Origin: an uncultured Collinsella sp.
GTDB lineage: Bacteria > Actinomycetota > Coriobacteriia > Coriobacteriales > Coriobacteriaceae
DNA: 8,614 nt
Direction of reading: 5' to 3'
Assembly: GCA_938023705.1 (NCBI GenBank)
Contig: CALJDJ010000031.1
Span: forward strand, 1 to 8,614
Part shown: positions 1-7,278 of the stretch, in pieces
Position numbering within the stretch: the stretch's first letter is position 1
Layout: each line of letters opens with the position of its first letter
Program-made: the position numbers and the translations under genes
Notes under the pieces: generated by a model
Told to the model about the DNA's origin: nothing
Databases searched by the model: none
What the model saw: only the letters and a program-made list of their open reading frames with translations

Positions 1-52
1 TGAGCGGGTACAGGCGCGTGCCGGACCCGCCGGCGAGGATGATGCCTTTCAT
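1..52 (-). CDS. rmlA: Glucose-1-phosphate thymidylyltransferase (RmlA/RfbA), N-terminal 17 codons, cut by window edge
   Basis: The ATG at 52-50 opens the reading MKGIILAGGSGTRLYPL, which continues off the window. LAGGSGTRLYP is the nucleotide-binding signature of sugar-nucleotide pyrophosphorylases. The exact MKGIILAGGSGTRLYPL form is that of RmlA, which makes dTDP-glucose from glucose-1-phosphate and dTTP, the first step to dTDP-L-rhamnose. It starts 27 bases after the flippase stop, with only a weak GGA about 7 bases ahead. The visible bases are very GC-rich (35 of the first 50), unlike the genes upstream. Other nucleotidyltransferases share LAGGxGTRL, so the call rests on a short stretch. 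Confidence 0.82.
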   Translation of the reverse strand, partial: MKGIILAGGSGTRLYPL

Positions 53-79
53 ATAAAAATCCAATCCATTTTGATGTAG

Positions 80-1495
80 CTATCGCTGCTTCTTCAGTTT
101 GGTCAAACATGAAGCAACGCTTTTCAACGCAGAATGATTGAGCAAGAGATAGCCAACGTAGACTAATGCATACAGGATCGCCGCAGTTCCACCAGATAAA
201 AGCTCAGTGAACAAGACGAAAGCGACTGTAAGCAGGATCTCCTGAAACGGCCTAGTTGAACCCGGGGCGCTAAGCTGTCCGTTCAGATAGAGCTCGGACC
301 ACAACGACCTGCCAATAATGCAGATAACGGCGCCACACAGGACGGCGTCGAGCGAGCTAAGGACAAGAACACCGAATATCGAAAAAACAGCGCTACAAAT
401 AACAGTGACGATATTCAACTTCAGGAGCAGCTGCTCTTTACGAAGAACCTTGAAGTAGGTCGTACAGCAAAGGCTCATCTTCGTATTGAAGACGCATATC
501 GGAAGTAAGAGCGCAAAATATCTAAGGCTCTCGGCATATTGAGGAAGCCACGCCCCCAAAAACCAAACCATAGGGAAATAGAACAAAAAGATTGCAGGAA
601 AAATGAGTTCGATGGCATTTCTTATGCCAATGTAAAAACGAACTCTCTCCTCATCAGAACCTGTCCTAAGAGCAGGAAATAAGACCATGCTCGCCTGCGA
701 GACAAAAGTGATAAAGAAATTGACAAGAGAGAGGGAGAACGAAATTTTTGCAAAGGCGACGATACCCCAAAAATGATCGATAAGAAACCTAGATACCCCG
801 AGGATCAGTGTGTCGGCGATGTTCGCAATCATCAGCTTTACGCCGACGATGATACTGCGGATACCGTCCTTAAGCGAGTTGCCAAAAGACACTGATTTAG
901 CACATAGGATATCCCTGCCCATCCAAGAGCAATATATGAGCGCAATAATCTTCGAAACGAGATACGCGTAGACATAGGGATGGTAGTCCGAAACCTTAAA
1001 TCCAATTAAAACAAGGAGCGGAGCCAGAAACACCAGCCTGTCTAGCATTGTAGAAAACGAAAATAGCTTAGTTTCGTTCATAGCCTGAAAGACAAAGCCC
1101 AAATAACTTGTCAGGTTATAGACGACGGTGTAAAGCGCAAAAGACGCGATAACAAATACTCGATTTGCGTCATCGACAAGAGGCAGCGAAACAAAAGTGA
1201 TGCCGAGGCAAATCACTGCCTGGAAACAAGCACCGAAGATATACTGGGATTTTATTGAGCTCTTATCGATTTCATCACGAGAGAGACCCCCGTTAATCAG
1301 GTAGACACCATCATTCAGGCCAAGGTGAAAAAAGCCGGAATAGGTCGTATAAAACATGAACAGTTGCCAGTATCCATAATCAGCAACGCCAACGATTTTC
1401 GGCACGAGCAGCGACATGACGACACTGACCGATAGAGAAATAAACTGTGCAGCAAACGCAATCATAGTGTTGCGTGCAATAGACGAATAATTCAT
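80..1495 (-). CDS. Wzx-like oligosaccharide flippase (MOP superfamily), 471 aa
   Basis: Predicted multi-pass membrane transporter that moves the lipid-linked repeat unit from the inner to the outer face of the cytoplasmic membrane. The start, with AFAAQFISLSVSVVMSLLVP (13-32) followed by KIVGVADYGYWQL (33-45), is typical of polysaccharide-export MOP proteins, where helix 1 leads to a G-x-x-x-Y-G segment. About 12-14 hydrophobic segments follow along the whole length, with short charged loops (for example RTGSDEERVRF at 277-287) and a basic C-terminal tail (KLKKQR). Length is normal. ATG at 1495 has GAGG 4 bases upstream, 33 bases after the polymerase stop. The final third (for example 301-360, 34 of 60 GC) is richer in GC than the middle (961-1020, 26 of 60). 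The family call is firm; the exact cargo is unknown. Confidence 0.91.
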   Translation of the reverse strand: MNYSSIARNTMIAFAAQFISLSVSVVMSLLVPKIVGVADYGYWQLFMFYTTYSGFFHLGLNDGVYLINGGLSRDEIDKSSIKSQYIFGACFQAVICLGITFVSLPLVDDANRVFVIASFALYTVVYNLTSYLGFVFQAMNETKLFSFSTMLDRLVFLAPLLVLIGFKVSDYHPYVYAYLVSKIIALIYCSWMGRDILCAKSVSFGNSLKDGIRSIIVGVKLMIANIADTLILGVSRFLIDHFWGIVAFAKISFSLSLVNFFITFVSQASMVLFPALRTGSDEERVRFYIGIRNAIELIFPAIFLFYFPMVWFLGAWLPQYAESLRYFALLLPICVFNTKMSLCCTTYFKVLRKEQLLLKLNIVTVICSAVFSIFGVLVLSSLDAVLCGAVICIIGRSLWSELYLNGQLSAPGSTRPFQEILLTVAFVLFTELLSGGTAAILYALVYVGYLLLNHSALKSVASCLTKLKKQR

Positions 1496-1523
1496 TCAAC
1501 CTCGTTTGTTTAAACTAGCAACC

Positions 1524-1543
1524 TTGATTTATTCAGAAATCAA
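1524..1543. repeat. 7-bp hairpin spanning the polymerase stop codon
   Basis: TTGATTT (1524-1530) and AAATCAA (1537-1543) pair exactly around the loop ATTCAG. The TAA stop (1531-1529) of the polymerase gene sits where the loop joins one arm. The stem is AT-rich and weak, and no T-run follows on the transcript. It lies at the longest intergenic gap of the operon, beside the stronger hairpin at 1580-1601. Confidence 0.35.
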
Positions 1544-2761
1544 AATAGGGCCCGACTCGCACAAATCTGAATACCGAGCACTCGTTCTACCCAGAACGAG
1601 TCCACAGGAAACAAACAAGATGACCGTTGGCACCCACCAACCAAGCTCGCAATAAAACATGAGCTCCGCGCAGCATATACAGGAAACGGAAAATAGTACT
1701 TGATCGAGTTCGCAACCCGACCTGAACGAACCGATGCCAGCGGAAATTAGCAAAAATACAAAACTACAAATTCCAAGAAAACCATATTCATACAGCATTG
1801 CAAGGAAACCATTATCCACCGTTGAAAAACCGCTAATTTCAACCGTCGTGCCCAGCATAGTCATGCGACTACTGCCATAACCATTTCCAGTAAGCCAAAA
1901 CAGCGGCCTGCTTAAAAAGCTATGAATAATATAGGCAATGGCTCCGGAACGCTGGCTATATGAAACATCAGTTTCAAGCTCACCAAATCGAGAAGCCACA
2001 AAGTTAAACAGTCCAAACTTGTAGAGAATGAAAACGAGTAGCAATACAGCTGGAACTAAAAGCGCAATTAAATTCCATTTAGAATACTCGGGGTTCTTTA
2101 GGCGAAAGATCAGGTAAACCGATGCTAAAGCAATGAGAATAATCCACGCGCTACGACTCTTTGTCAGAAGCAGAGCGACCAAAAGAACTACAGAGCATAA
2201 GAGACGTTTCATCCTGCACGTCTCCAATTTATAGTTAATTACCACAGCAATAACTATCATTTGGCCAAATACGATTGCATGACCGAAAAAACTACGCAGT
2301 CGATACATGGATGGATTATCAATCGTTACAGTTTGTAGAAAAGAAAAGGAACCATTTGTAACTAGTCGTTGACCTAAAGCAATTTCAAGGACAAAGCTAA
2401 ATAGGCAAGCGAACACCATAACGTTGCGAAGCATAAGCAATGCAGACTCAACCCAGTCATCGTTCTTTGCTTTACCGTAAATATAACCAAGAAGAATGCA
2501 AAAGAAATACGAGCAGACCGTAAGGAGGGATTCATTAATACTTCGGGACGTAAACGCAATGGCAGAAAAGAAAACCATCGCGCCCATAACGACAATGGGA
2601 ATGGCGTTATTTAAAAACACTTTGTAGAGACGCCCAGAAAGAACTTCTTTGAAAACAAGCAATCCTAGAACAGAAAAAAACAGTCCTTTAACGGGAGAAA
2701 TGACACTTAAGATTGCGGCAAAAATCAAAATAGTGAATTCATTAGTAAATAGCTCAAGCAT
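1529..2761 (-). CDS. Wzy-like polysaccharide polymerase / O-antigen ligase family membrane protein, 410 aa
   Basis: Integral membrane protein with about 11-12 hydrophobic segments (near 7-23, 27-40, 53-72, 78-95, 112-130, 160-177, 187-220 as two, 230-250, 318-340, 355-392 as two) and a larger loop at about 251-317. Family marks are RSFFGHAIVFGQ (156-167), TKSRSAW (200-206), GNGYGSSR (292-299) and STVDNGFLAMLYEYGFLG (313-330). Such proteins polymerise or ligate lipid-linked oligosaccharide on the outer face of the membrane; with one flippase and no lipid A genes in view, polymerase (Wzy) is more likely than ligase. I prefer ATG at 2761, which has AGGTG 6 bases upstream. An in-frame GTG at 2770, directly after the upstream stop, would add three residues and cannot be excluded. 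Composition is the most AT-rich in the window (19 of 60 GC in 2221-2280 and 2701-2760). Confidence 0.88.
   Translation of the reverse strand: MLELFTNEFTILIFAAILSVISPVKGLFFSVLGLLVFKEVLSGRLYKVFLNNAIPIVVMGAMVFFSAIAFTSRSINESLLTVCSYFFCILLGYIYGKAKNDDWVESALLMLRNVMVFACLFSFVLEIALGQRLVTNGSFSFLQTVTIDNPSMYRLRSFFGHAIVFGQMIVIAVVINYKLETCRMKRLLCSVVLLVALLLTKSRSAWIILIALASVYLIFRLKNPEYSKWNLIALLVPAVLLLVFILYKFGLFNFVASRFGELETDVSYSQRSGAIAYIIHSFLSRPLFWLTGNGYGSSRMTMLGTTVEISGFSTVDNGFLAMLYEYGFLGICSFVFLLISAGIGSFRSGCELDQVLFSVSCICCAELMFYCELGWWVPTVILFVSCGLVLGRTSARYSDLCESGPILISE
1580..1601. repeat. Perfect 9-bp hairpin near the 3' end of the polymerase gene
   Basis: ACTCGTTCT (1580-1588) and AGAACGAGT (1593-1601) are exact reverse complements around a 4-base loop (ACCC on plus, GGGT in the transcript). 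It lies about 50 bases before the polymerase stop codon, within codons for VLGRTSA. No T-run follows, so it is not a standard terminator. Confidence 0.5.
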
Positions 2762-2770
2762 TCTAAACAC

Positions 2771-3715
2771 CTACTTACTGTCACAGGGACTGATTAAGGC
2801 CTTAAAATCACCAAGCAGGGAACGATTTGACAGTTCATACTTACGATATTTTAGAATGGTGCCTAAATCACTTAGTTTTAGGCCGCCTACGAGCAAGTGC
2901 AGACGGGCATTTAAAACAGAACCGTAATGCTCTATATGCGCAGAAGATATACGATAATCGCCAGGATTACTACTGCAGTATTCTTCTAAAACCTCAGAAA
3001 ATATCAAGCACATCATTATCTCAGCAACACGAGATTTCTTGTCAATATGTCGCATCTCAGTTGCATTAGAGTCATGCCTGCGGAACCGAATCAAGGGCTG
3101 ATTTAGAAGTCTGAGGGTCCCCTTCAGTAATGAGAAGCGCCATAACATACCGTCATGCGCAAAATCATCCTGCCAATATGGCATGATTTCCCTTATAAAA
3201 CTCGATTTAACGGCATACGAACATCCGGGGCGCCGTACCGACATAAACTTGCTATCGAAAACCGGGGTCTCCAAATCGTCCAGAGGTTTGGAATCATCGA
3301 CAGCACCATAGACTGTTACTCTTTTACCGCCACTCTCATAAAACGGCTCGACGGCGCAGCTGAGAACCTCAATCGAAGGGTCCTTCTCGAGGATTGAGGA
3401 CATCACAGCGATTTTATCGGGTTCCCAGACATCATCCTGGTCGCACGGGAAGACGATTCCGTCATCTATAGATGATAGGCCAAGAAGCCGTTTAAAGCTC
3501 TTGCGCCAGCCGAAATTCGTGCTGTTCTTGTTGACGGTCCAATTAGCGAGTGCGTGTTCCTCGATGTATTCGCAGATGAGATCGAACGATCCATCTGTCG
3601 AGCAATCATCCGCGATCACCACCCGATCCGGAGACACGGTCTGAAGTCGCAAGCTGTCTAGCTGCTCAATAAGATATCGTGTGCCGTTATAGACTGACAT
3701 CACAACCGTAACCAT
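2771..3715 (-). CDS. Glycosyltransferase family 2 (GT-A fold), 314 aa
   Basis: Predicted inverting glycosyltransferase, the third of the locus, that adds a sugar to the growing repeat unit. It opens with VTVVMSVYNGTRYLIEQLDS, the family's N-terminal strand and helix. IADDCSTDGS (34-43) binds the nucleotide, FPCDQDDVW (89-97) holds the DxD metal site, and DDFAHDGML (183-191) gives the likely catalytic base Asp188 in the HD pair. RFRRHDSNAT (210-219) matches a block usual in WcaA/rhamnosyltransferase-like members. The C-terminal 90 residues are less conserved and show no clear membrane helix. The ATG at 3715 has GAAGG 6 bases upstream. The stop TAG (2773-2771) lies 9 bases before the chosen start of the polymerase gene. 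A rhamnosyltransferase role would fit the nearby rmlA, but this is only a guess. Confidence 0.93.
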   Translation of the reverse strand: MVTVVMSVYNGTRYLIEQLDSLRLQTVSPDRVVIADDCSTDGSFDLICEYIEEHALANWTVNKNSTNFGWRKSFKRLLGLSSIDDGIVFPCDQDDVWEPDKIAVMSSILEKDPSIEVLSCAVEPFYESGGKRVTVYGAVDDSKPLDDLETPVFDSKFMSVRRPGCSYAVKSSFIREIMPYWQDDFAHDGMLWRFSLLKGTLRLLNQPLIRFRRHDSNATEMRHIDKKSRVAEIMMCLIFSEVLEEYCSSNPGDYRISSAHIEHYGSVLNARLHLLVGGLKLSDLGTILKYRKYELSNRSLLGDFKALISPCDSK

Positions 3716-3732
3716 TAAAAACCTTCGTCCAA

Positions 3733-4950
3733 TTAAAGCTCAGCCATTAGCTGATCGTAAATATTGATAAGACGTTCAACATACGCGATCTTTTTGAGAT
3801 GGCTAAAGTCCGCCTTCTCAACTGCCTCCCTGTAACGCGAGTAAACATCAGAATCGAGCATATTGACCATTGCGTCAGATAGCGACTCCACACTACCTGC
3901 GTTGAAGATCTCGCCGAGACCTTTTGACATAACAAAGGAGGCCGCATCGCCGATATCCGAAACAATACATGGCAGGCCGGCGGCAATCATTGCTTCATAA
4001 ACGACGAGCCCGAACGTCTCTCGACAAACCGAAGGCATGACGATAGCGCGAGATTGTTTCATGACGGAAAGAACTTCATCATGAGGCAAGGAGCCCATGA
4101 ATCTGATATCTGGATAGCTATCCGACAACCTCTTCAATTCGGTACCGTCGCCAATGACGATCGCATTCACGCCCGCCCGACAGGCCGCTTCGCAAAACAT
4201 GTCACAGCCTTTCTCTGGACTTAAGCGGCCGACGAATAGGTATGCCGAAGAATCTCCTTCGGAATCATCTTGGAACTTAGCCGCATCAACATAGTTTAAG
4301 CAGTCATACCGCTCAGAATTCCACGCTAGATGAGGTTCGATCAATCGACGGCTGGAGTCGGAGACAAAGGCGACCGCCGGGCGAAGCGAGCCTAAGACAT
4401 GGTTCTGCACGGAGAAACGAACGGACCGGTACAATTTTTGGGCATACGAGCGCTTGTCACAGTTGTGCAGCAGGCACTTCGGAGAACCGGGGGCAATTCC
4501 GCAGTTACAATGATTCACATAGTCGTAGAGCCCACCGTTAGAGCAAACAAGGAAGTACTCATGGGCAGTAATGAGACATTTGAAGCCCCGTCGCTCTATT
4601 GCCCTGAATATAGAGGGAGAAAGGGAGTGCGTCCAAGAATGCACATGAACGACCGCCGTTTCTGGGTCAAGCTGCTTGAGCAAATCATCCAGCGCCGTTT
4701 CCGAGCGTCGGTTCCAGATGCCCTGAACAGCACCAGAGACGCCACCGTTCAAGACGTCGCCCTGCCCGCAATTAACGCAAATAACCCCCGATTCGACCAA
4801 AGCCGGATCGGGATCTCCCAGCGCTGAGAAGAAATAGCTGTTAAGCCCCATCTTTGCCAATGCCGAAGCTGTCTCGATTGCGATTTTTGAAGCTCCACCC
4901 CCGATATGGGGACGGTCGCAAATCGTAATCGCTGTGGTAAGTCTACTCAT
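3733..4950 (-). CDS. Glycosyltransferase family 4 (GT-B fold) with a cysteine cluster, 405 aa
   Basis: Second predicted GT4-type glycosyltransferase of the locus, acting in the cytoplasm on the lipid-linked oligosaccharide. The N-terminal domain has HIGGGASKIA (15-24), the glycine loop, and HVHSWTHSLS (102-111). Residues 130-175 hold an inserted-looking cysteine group: HEYFLVCSNGG with C136, then C148, C150, C159 and C164, followed by RSYAQKLYR. The donor domain shows FVGRLSPEKG (239-248), VIGDG (265-269) and the E-x7-E pair E311 and E319 in RETFGLVVYEA. The ATG at 4950 lies inside the 3' end of the upstream gene (8-base overlap, ATGAGTAG), with only a weak GGGA ahead of it, so coupled translation is likely. 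The stop TAA is 17 bases before the next ATG. Sugar specificity cannot be told. Confidence 0.93.
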   Translation of the reverse strand: MSRLTTAITICDRPHIGGGASKIAIETASALAKMGLNSYFFSALGDPDPALVESGVICVNCGQGDVLNGGVSGAVQGIWNRRSETALDDLLKQLDPETAVVHVHSWTHSLSPSIFRAIERRGFKCLITAHEYFLVCSNGGLYDYVNHCNCGIAPGSPKCLLHNCDKRSYAQKLYRSVRFSVQNHVLGSLRPAVAFVSDSSRRLIEPHLAWNSERYDCLNYVDAAKFQDDSEGDSSAYLFVGRLSPEKGCDMFCEAACRAGVNAIVIGDGTELKRLSDSYPDIRFMGSLPHDEVLSVMKQSRAIVMPSVCRETFGLVVYEAMIAAGLPCIVSDIGDAASFVMSKGLGEIFNAGSVESLSDAMVNMLDSDVYSRYREAVEKADFSHLKKIAYVERLINIYDQLMAEL

Positions 4951-6148
4951 GCACGTTCCCAGATTTAATGGATCGGACCAAACGTTTTACACTCAACCGC
5001 ATCGAAGGCGGAAGCATTTTTTTCACACGGTCGAAAAGGGTCACTTTGGGAACCAAGACGGAATCAAAGATCCCCGACCCCAGAGCCTCGTACTGAGCGA
5101 TGACCGCATCGCGCCTCTCTTCAAGTCCTGAGCGCTTATTAGGGTCTTCATGCAGGAGTACGTCATCCGCTGCGACGTCGTTGTTAGAATAGGCAACGCA
5201 ATCGACTATCTCATCAATCAGCTTGGCGCCGCGCTCGGTCTTCACGATAACGGCTGAAATGCCCTTCTCAGGATACACGCAGTCTCGGGCTGACTCAGAA
5301 CGCCAGGAGTCGCCGAGGATAATGTCAGCGGGACTGTCGCACCCTCTGAAGGGACAACTATAGCAAGACGATCTGCTGATCATGCCTTTGATATAGGACC
5401 CATAAAACGGGTCGAATGCGGCGGGCCTCTTTATAATCCTGCCGTCGGACAACTCAATCTTTATGTTATGGCCCCAACCGAATTTCGATTTATCTCTAAA
5501 AGTCAGTGCGGTGACATCGGACTTCTCCCGAAGCTCAAGCCAGTCAACATAGGAACGAAACATGGAAGAGCTTGGTACACCGTGGCAAACAACGCTGACG
5601 GTTGTCAGCCCATCCATCGGCTTACCCAAATAGAGAAGCAGCGCGGAAACCTGGCAGGGAGTACCGCTAAACAGTACATGCTTGCCGGATTTCAGATCGT
5701 TGAGCACATCGGGGTACGACTCACTCGCATCGCTCTGGACATATTTGGACTTTTGAAGGAGCGCAATATCAGAAAGATTGGATATACCGATATGCCTGAC
5801 GCAATCGACACCGTCCCAAGCGGCGCCGTAAACACGCCCGCCTCCCGTAAGAACCCGCTTCGCAAGAAGGGAGAAGACGCCGCCTGACGAGCTCTGCGCG
5901 AGCTCGTCAGGGTCACCGCCCTGCAAAACAGCTGCGCGAATGACCTCCGAGTCCGTATCAACTCGGTTTTCCGCCGGACAGGAGCGCAGGCATAGGCCAC
6001 AGGAAGTGCATTTGGCTGCATCCACCACGGGATAATCAAAACCATCGGGCGAAGGATGCATTTCAATAGCCGAAAAAGGGCATTTGGCCGCACATGCTCC
6101 GCATCCAAAACAGGCTTGATGAGAAATTATGGCGATGTTTTTGTTCAA
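4943..6148 (-). CDS. 4Fe-4S dicluster / coenzyme F420 hydrogenase beta-subunit-like protein, 401 aa
   Basis: Predicted cytoplasmic iron-sulfur flavoprotein-like oxidoreductase. Residues 13-23 (CFGCGACAAKC) and 47-57 (CTSCGLCLRSC) are two complete C-x2-C-x2-C-x3-C sets, so two 4Fe-4S clusters are expected. The rest matches the FrhB/FdhB-like region: SSSGGVFS (86-93), GTPCQVSALL (162-171), CHGVPSSSMF (188-197), and a third cysteine group C262, C265, C270 followed by ADIILGD (274-280). The last 30 residues are basic (KKMLPP, SVKRLVRSIKSG) and might touch the membrane. I chose the TTG at 6148 because AGGGGGAG lies 5 bases upstream; it starts 11 bases after the previous stop. A longer reading from TTG at 6187 would add 13 residues that overlap the upstream gene and do not look conserved. 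The end overlaps the next gene by 8 bases. The substrate is unknown, and true use of F420 is doubtful. Confidence 0.9.
   Translation of the reverse strand: MNKNIAIISHQACFGCGACAAKCPFSAIEMHPSPDGFDYPVVDAAKCTSCGLCLRSCPAENRVDTDSEVIRAAVLQGGDPDELAQSSSGGVFSLLAKRVLTGGGRVYGAAWDGVDCVRHIGISNLSDIALLQKSKYVQSDASESYPDVLNDLKSGKHVLFSGTPCQVSALLLYLGKPMDGLTTVSVVCHGVPSSSMFRSYVDWLELREKSDVTALTFRDKSKFGWGHNIKIELSDGRIIKRPAAFDPFYGSYIKGMISRSSCYSCPFRGCDSPADIILGDSWRSESARDCVYPEKGISAVIVKTERGAKLIDEIVDCVAYSNNDVAADDVLLHEDPNKRSGLEERRDAVIAQYEALGSGIFDSVLVPKVTLFDRVKKMLPPSMRLSVKRLVRSIKSGNVHE
5883..5911. repeat. Perfect 12-bp inverted repeat with 5-base loop inside the iron-sulfur protein gene
   Basis: The left arm CCTGACGAGCTC (5883-5894) and the right arm GAGCTCGTCAGG (5900-5911) are exact reverse complements around the loop TGCGC. 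On the coding strand it covers codons for roughly PDELAQSSSG, just upstream of and into the conserved SSSGGVF block. No T-run follows on either strand, so it is not a typical intrinsic terminator. It may be a chance product of coding, or an RNA structure that affects the operon transcript. Confidence 0.6.
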
Positions 6149-6159
6149 GCTGACTCCCC
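6149..6159 (-). promoter_or_regulatory. Strong ribosome binding site that decides a TTG start
   Basis: Read on the minus strand, the 11 bases between the TAG at 6162-6160 and the TTG at 6148-6146 are GGGGAGTCAGC. With the last two bases of the stop they form AGGGGGAG, 5 bases before the TTG. No ATG or GTG in frame lies near, and the other candidate, TTG at 6187, lacks such a site. This supports TTG at 6148 as the start of the iron-sulfur protein. Confidence 0.75.
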
Positions 6160-7278
6160 CTATTGTTCGAGAGCATCCAAGAGCCAATTTTTCGAGAACG
6201 AGATGAGTGACTCCACATCCGACAGACGTCTTTCATACCCCTCGATTTCAGTAGCATGCATGTGGCTTTCATAGCCATCGAGTAGGCGATCTTCAGTGTT
6301 CGAGAGCCTCGCGAGACTCTCGACTCGGGAATTCTGAGAGCGTTTGTCGGTCTCCTCAAATCGCTTGAAGCAGTAATAGTCCTTGCGAAAGATTTGGGAG
6401 AACAGCGTACCGTGCAACGAATCGGTCAGCACGAACCGCGCACTCGCCAAATACGCGAGCCATTCATCGGGACCAAGCCCGTAGCGTGGATTAAGCTCCT
6501 CGTCGACTGCATTTTTACCTGAACCAACAAGCGTCACAACTTCGCAGCCGAGCTCCTTCGAAATCGAATCGACCGCTTTCCTGTAAAACGACCTATCCCC
6601 AAGAAAGTAGCAGACAATTTTACCGGGCTCAGGACATTTTCCGTCAATGAGAGGGGACCAGTCCTCCTTCGACAGAAGCAAGACAGGGTCCACGACCTGT
6701 GAGGGACGCTCAAGACCGAGTGATTCGACAAAATCCGCACCGGCATCTTCGCGAACGGATACGGAACTAAAAGATTTAAGGAGATCAGCGATGATCCTCT
6801 TCTTTCTCTCTGTGGTGTTCGTGACACCGAAGCTGGGCGCATACGCGATTCGCTTATCACTGTCGCCCAGAAAGGAGAAATAGAAATTCCTGTTCAAAAG
6901 ATAAGGCGACCAAATCTGATCCGATCCACAGACGTACGCATCGTATTTCCCCCGCAAGCCGACCAGTCCGTCTGTATCGGTAATTCGTTCAGTAGTCACG
7001 ATATTCTGACTCAAAAAGCGATTGAAAACGTCAGCAGTCGAGGAACCGAAGTCGTCATGCTCCTTCTTACGATTGAGCAGCTCATGCGCTTTACCGGCAA
7101 ACAAATCGAAAGAATTTCGGTTAATCGCCCAGTTCAGTAGCTTTTCTTTGACGCAGGGAAGATAGTCAGCGTCAACAACATCATGACCCTCGGACTTCAA
7201 AAACTGCTGCAAGGCATAAGCCTGAAGCAACGTGCCGAAATTTTGGTTATGGAGCCACGTTAAAATACAGATTTTCAT
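6160..7278 (-). CDS. Polysaccharide pyruvyl transferase family protein, 372 aa
   Basis: Member of the polysaccharide pyruvyl transferase family (PF04230; CsaB/WcaK-like), whose characterised members transfer pyruvate from phosphoenolpyruvate to a sugar to form a ketal. Visible hallmarks: N-terminal MKICILTWLHNQNFGTLLQA with a G-T-L-L-Q-A-Y-A-L-Q block (15-24), CGSDQIW (117-123), the SVRED block (174-178), DPVLLL (197-202), and the C-terminal TDSLHGTLFSQIF (285-297), whose Ser-x-His-Gly is the most conserved part of the family. The protein has no signal peptide or membrane segment and should be cytoplasmic. The ATG at 7278 is preceded by GGTG at a 5-base spacing and overlaps the upstream stop by one base, which suggests translational coupling. 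It is followed by an iron-sulfur protein, a pairing often seen in surface polysaccharide loci. The family is clear. That pyruvate is the group transferred here is inference, because this subfamily is little studied. Confidence 0.9.
   Translation of the reverse strand: MKICILTWLHNQNFGTLLQAYALQQFLKSEGHDVVDADYLPCVKEKLLNWAINRNSFDLFAGKAHELLNRKKEHDDFGSSTADVFNRFLSQNIVTTERITDTDGLVGLRGKYDAYVCGSDQIWSPYLLNRNFYFSFLGDSDKRIAYAPSFGVTNTTERKKRIIADLLKSFSSVSVREDAGADFVESLGLERPSQVVDPVLLLSKEDWSPLIDGKCPEPGKIVCYFLGDRSFYRKAVDSISKELGCEVVTLVGSGKNAVDEELNPRYGLGPDEWLAYLASARFVLTDSLHGTLFSQIFRKDYYCFKRFEETDKRSQNSRVESLARLSNTEDRLLDGYESHMHATEIEGYERRLSDVESLISFSKNWLLDALEQ

Noticed and set aside
53..79. Possible terminator or promoter between the flippase gene and rmlA
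   Set aside because: Only 27 bases, with no stem-loop and no -35/-10 pair that I can see; read-through is the simpler view.
2794..2805. 12-bp palindrome TTAAGGCCTTAA in the 3' end of the GT2 gene
   Set aside because: A single short palindrome without a loop, a partner site or a promoter nearby; no regulatory reading can be supported.
4399..4827. Plus-strand open frame of 142 codons opposite the second GT4 gene
   Set aside because: It is antisense to a gene with clear GT4 motifs, has no recognisable domain, and its content mirrors the codon pattern of the real gene.
5468..5887. Plus-strand open frame of 139 codons opposite the iron-sulfur protein gene
   Set aside because: The minus-strand frame carries two full 4Fe-4S motifs and family blocks, whereas the plus-strand frame shows no domain and no good ribosome site.
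6300..6323. Inverted repeat TCGAGAG / CTCTCGA with an inner CTCGCGAG palindrome
   Set aside because: Only 7 bp around a 10-base loop, inside the pyruvyl transferase gene, with no T-run. This is easily chance in a sequence rich in CGAG words.
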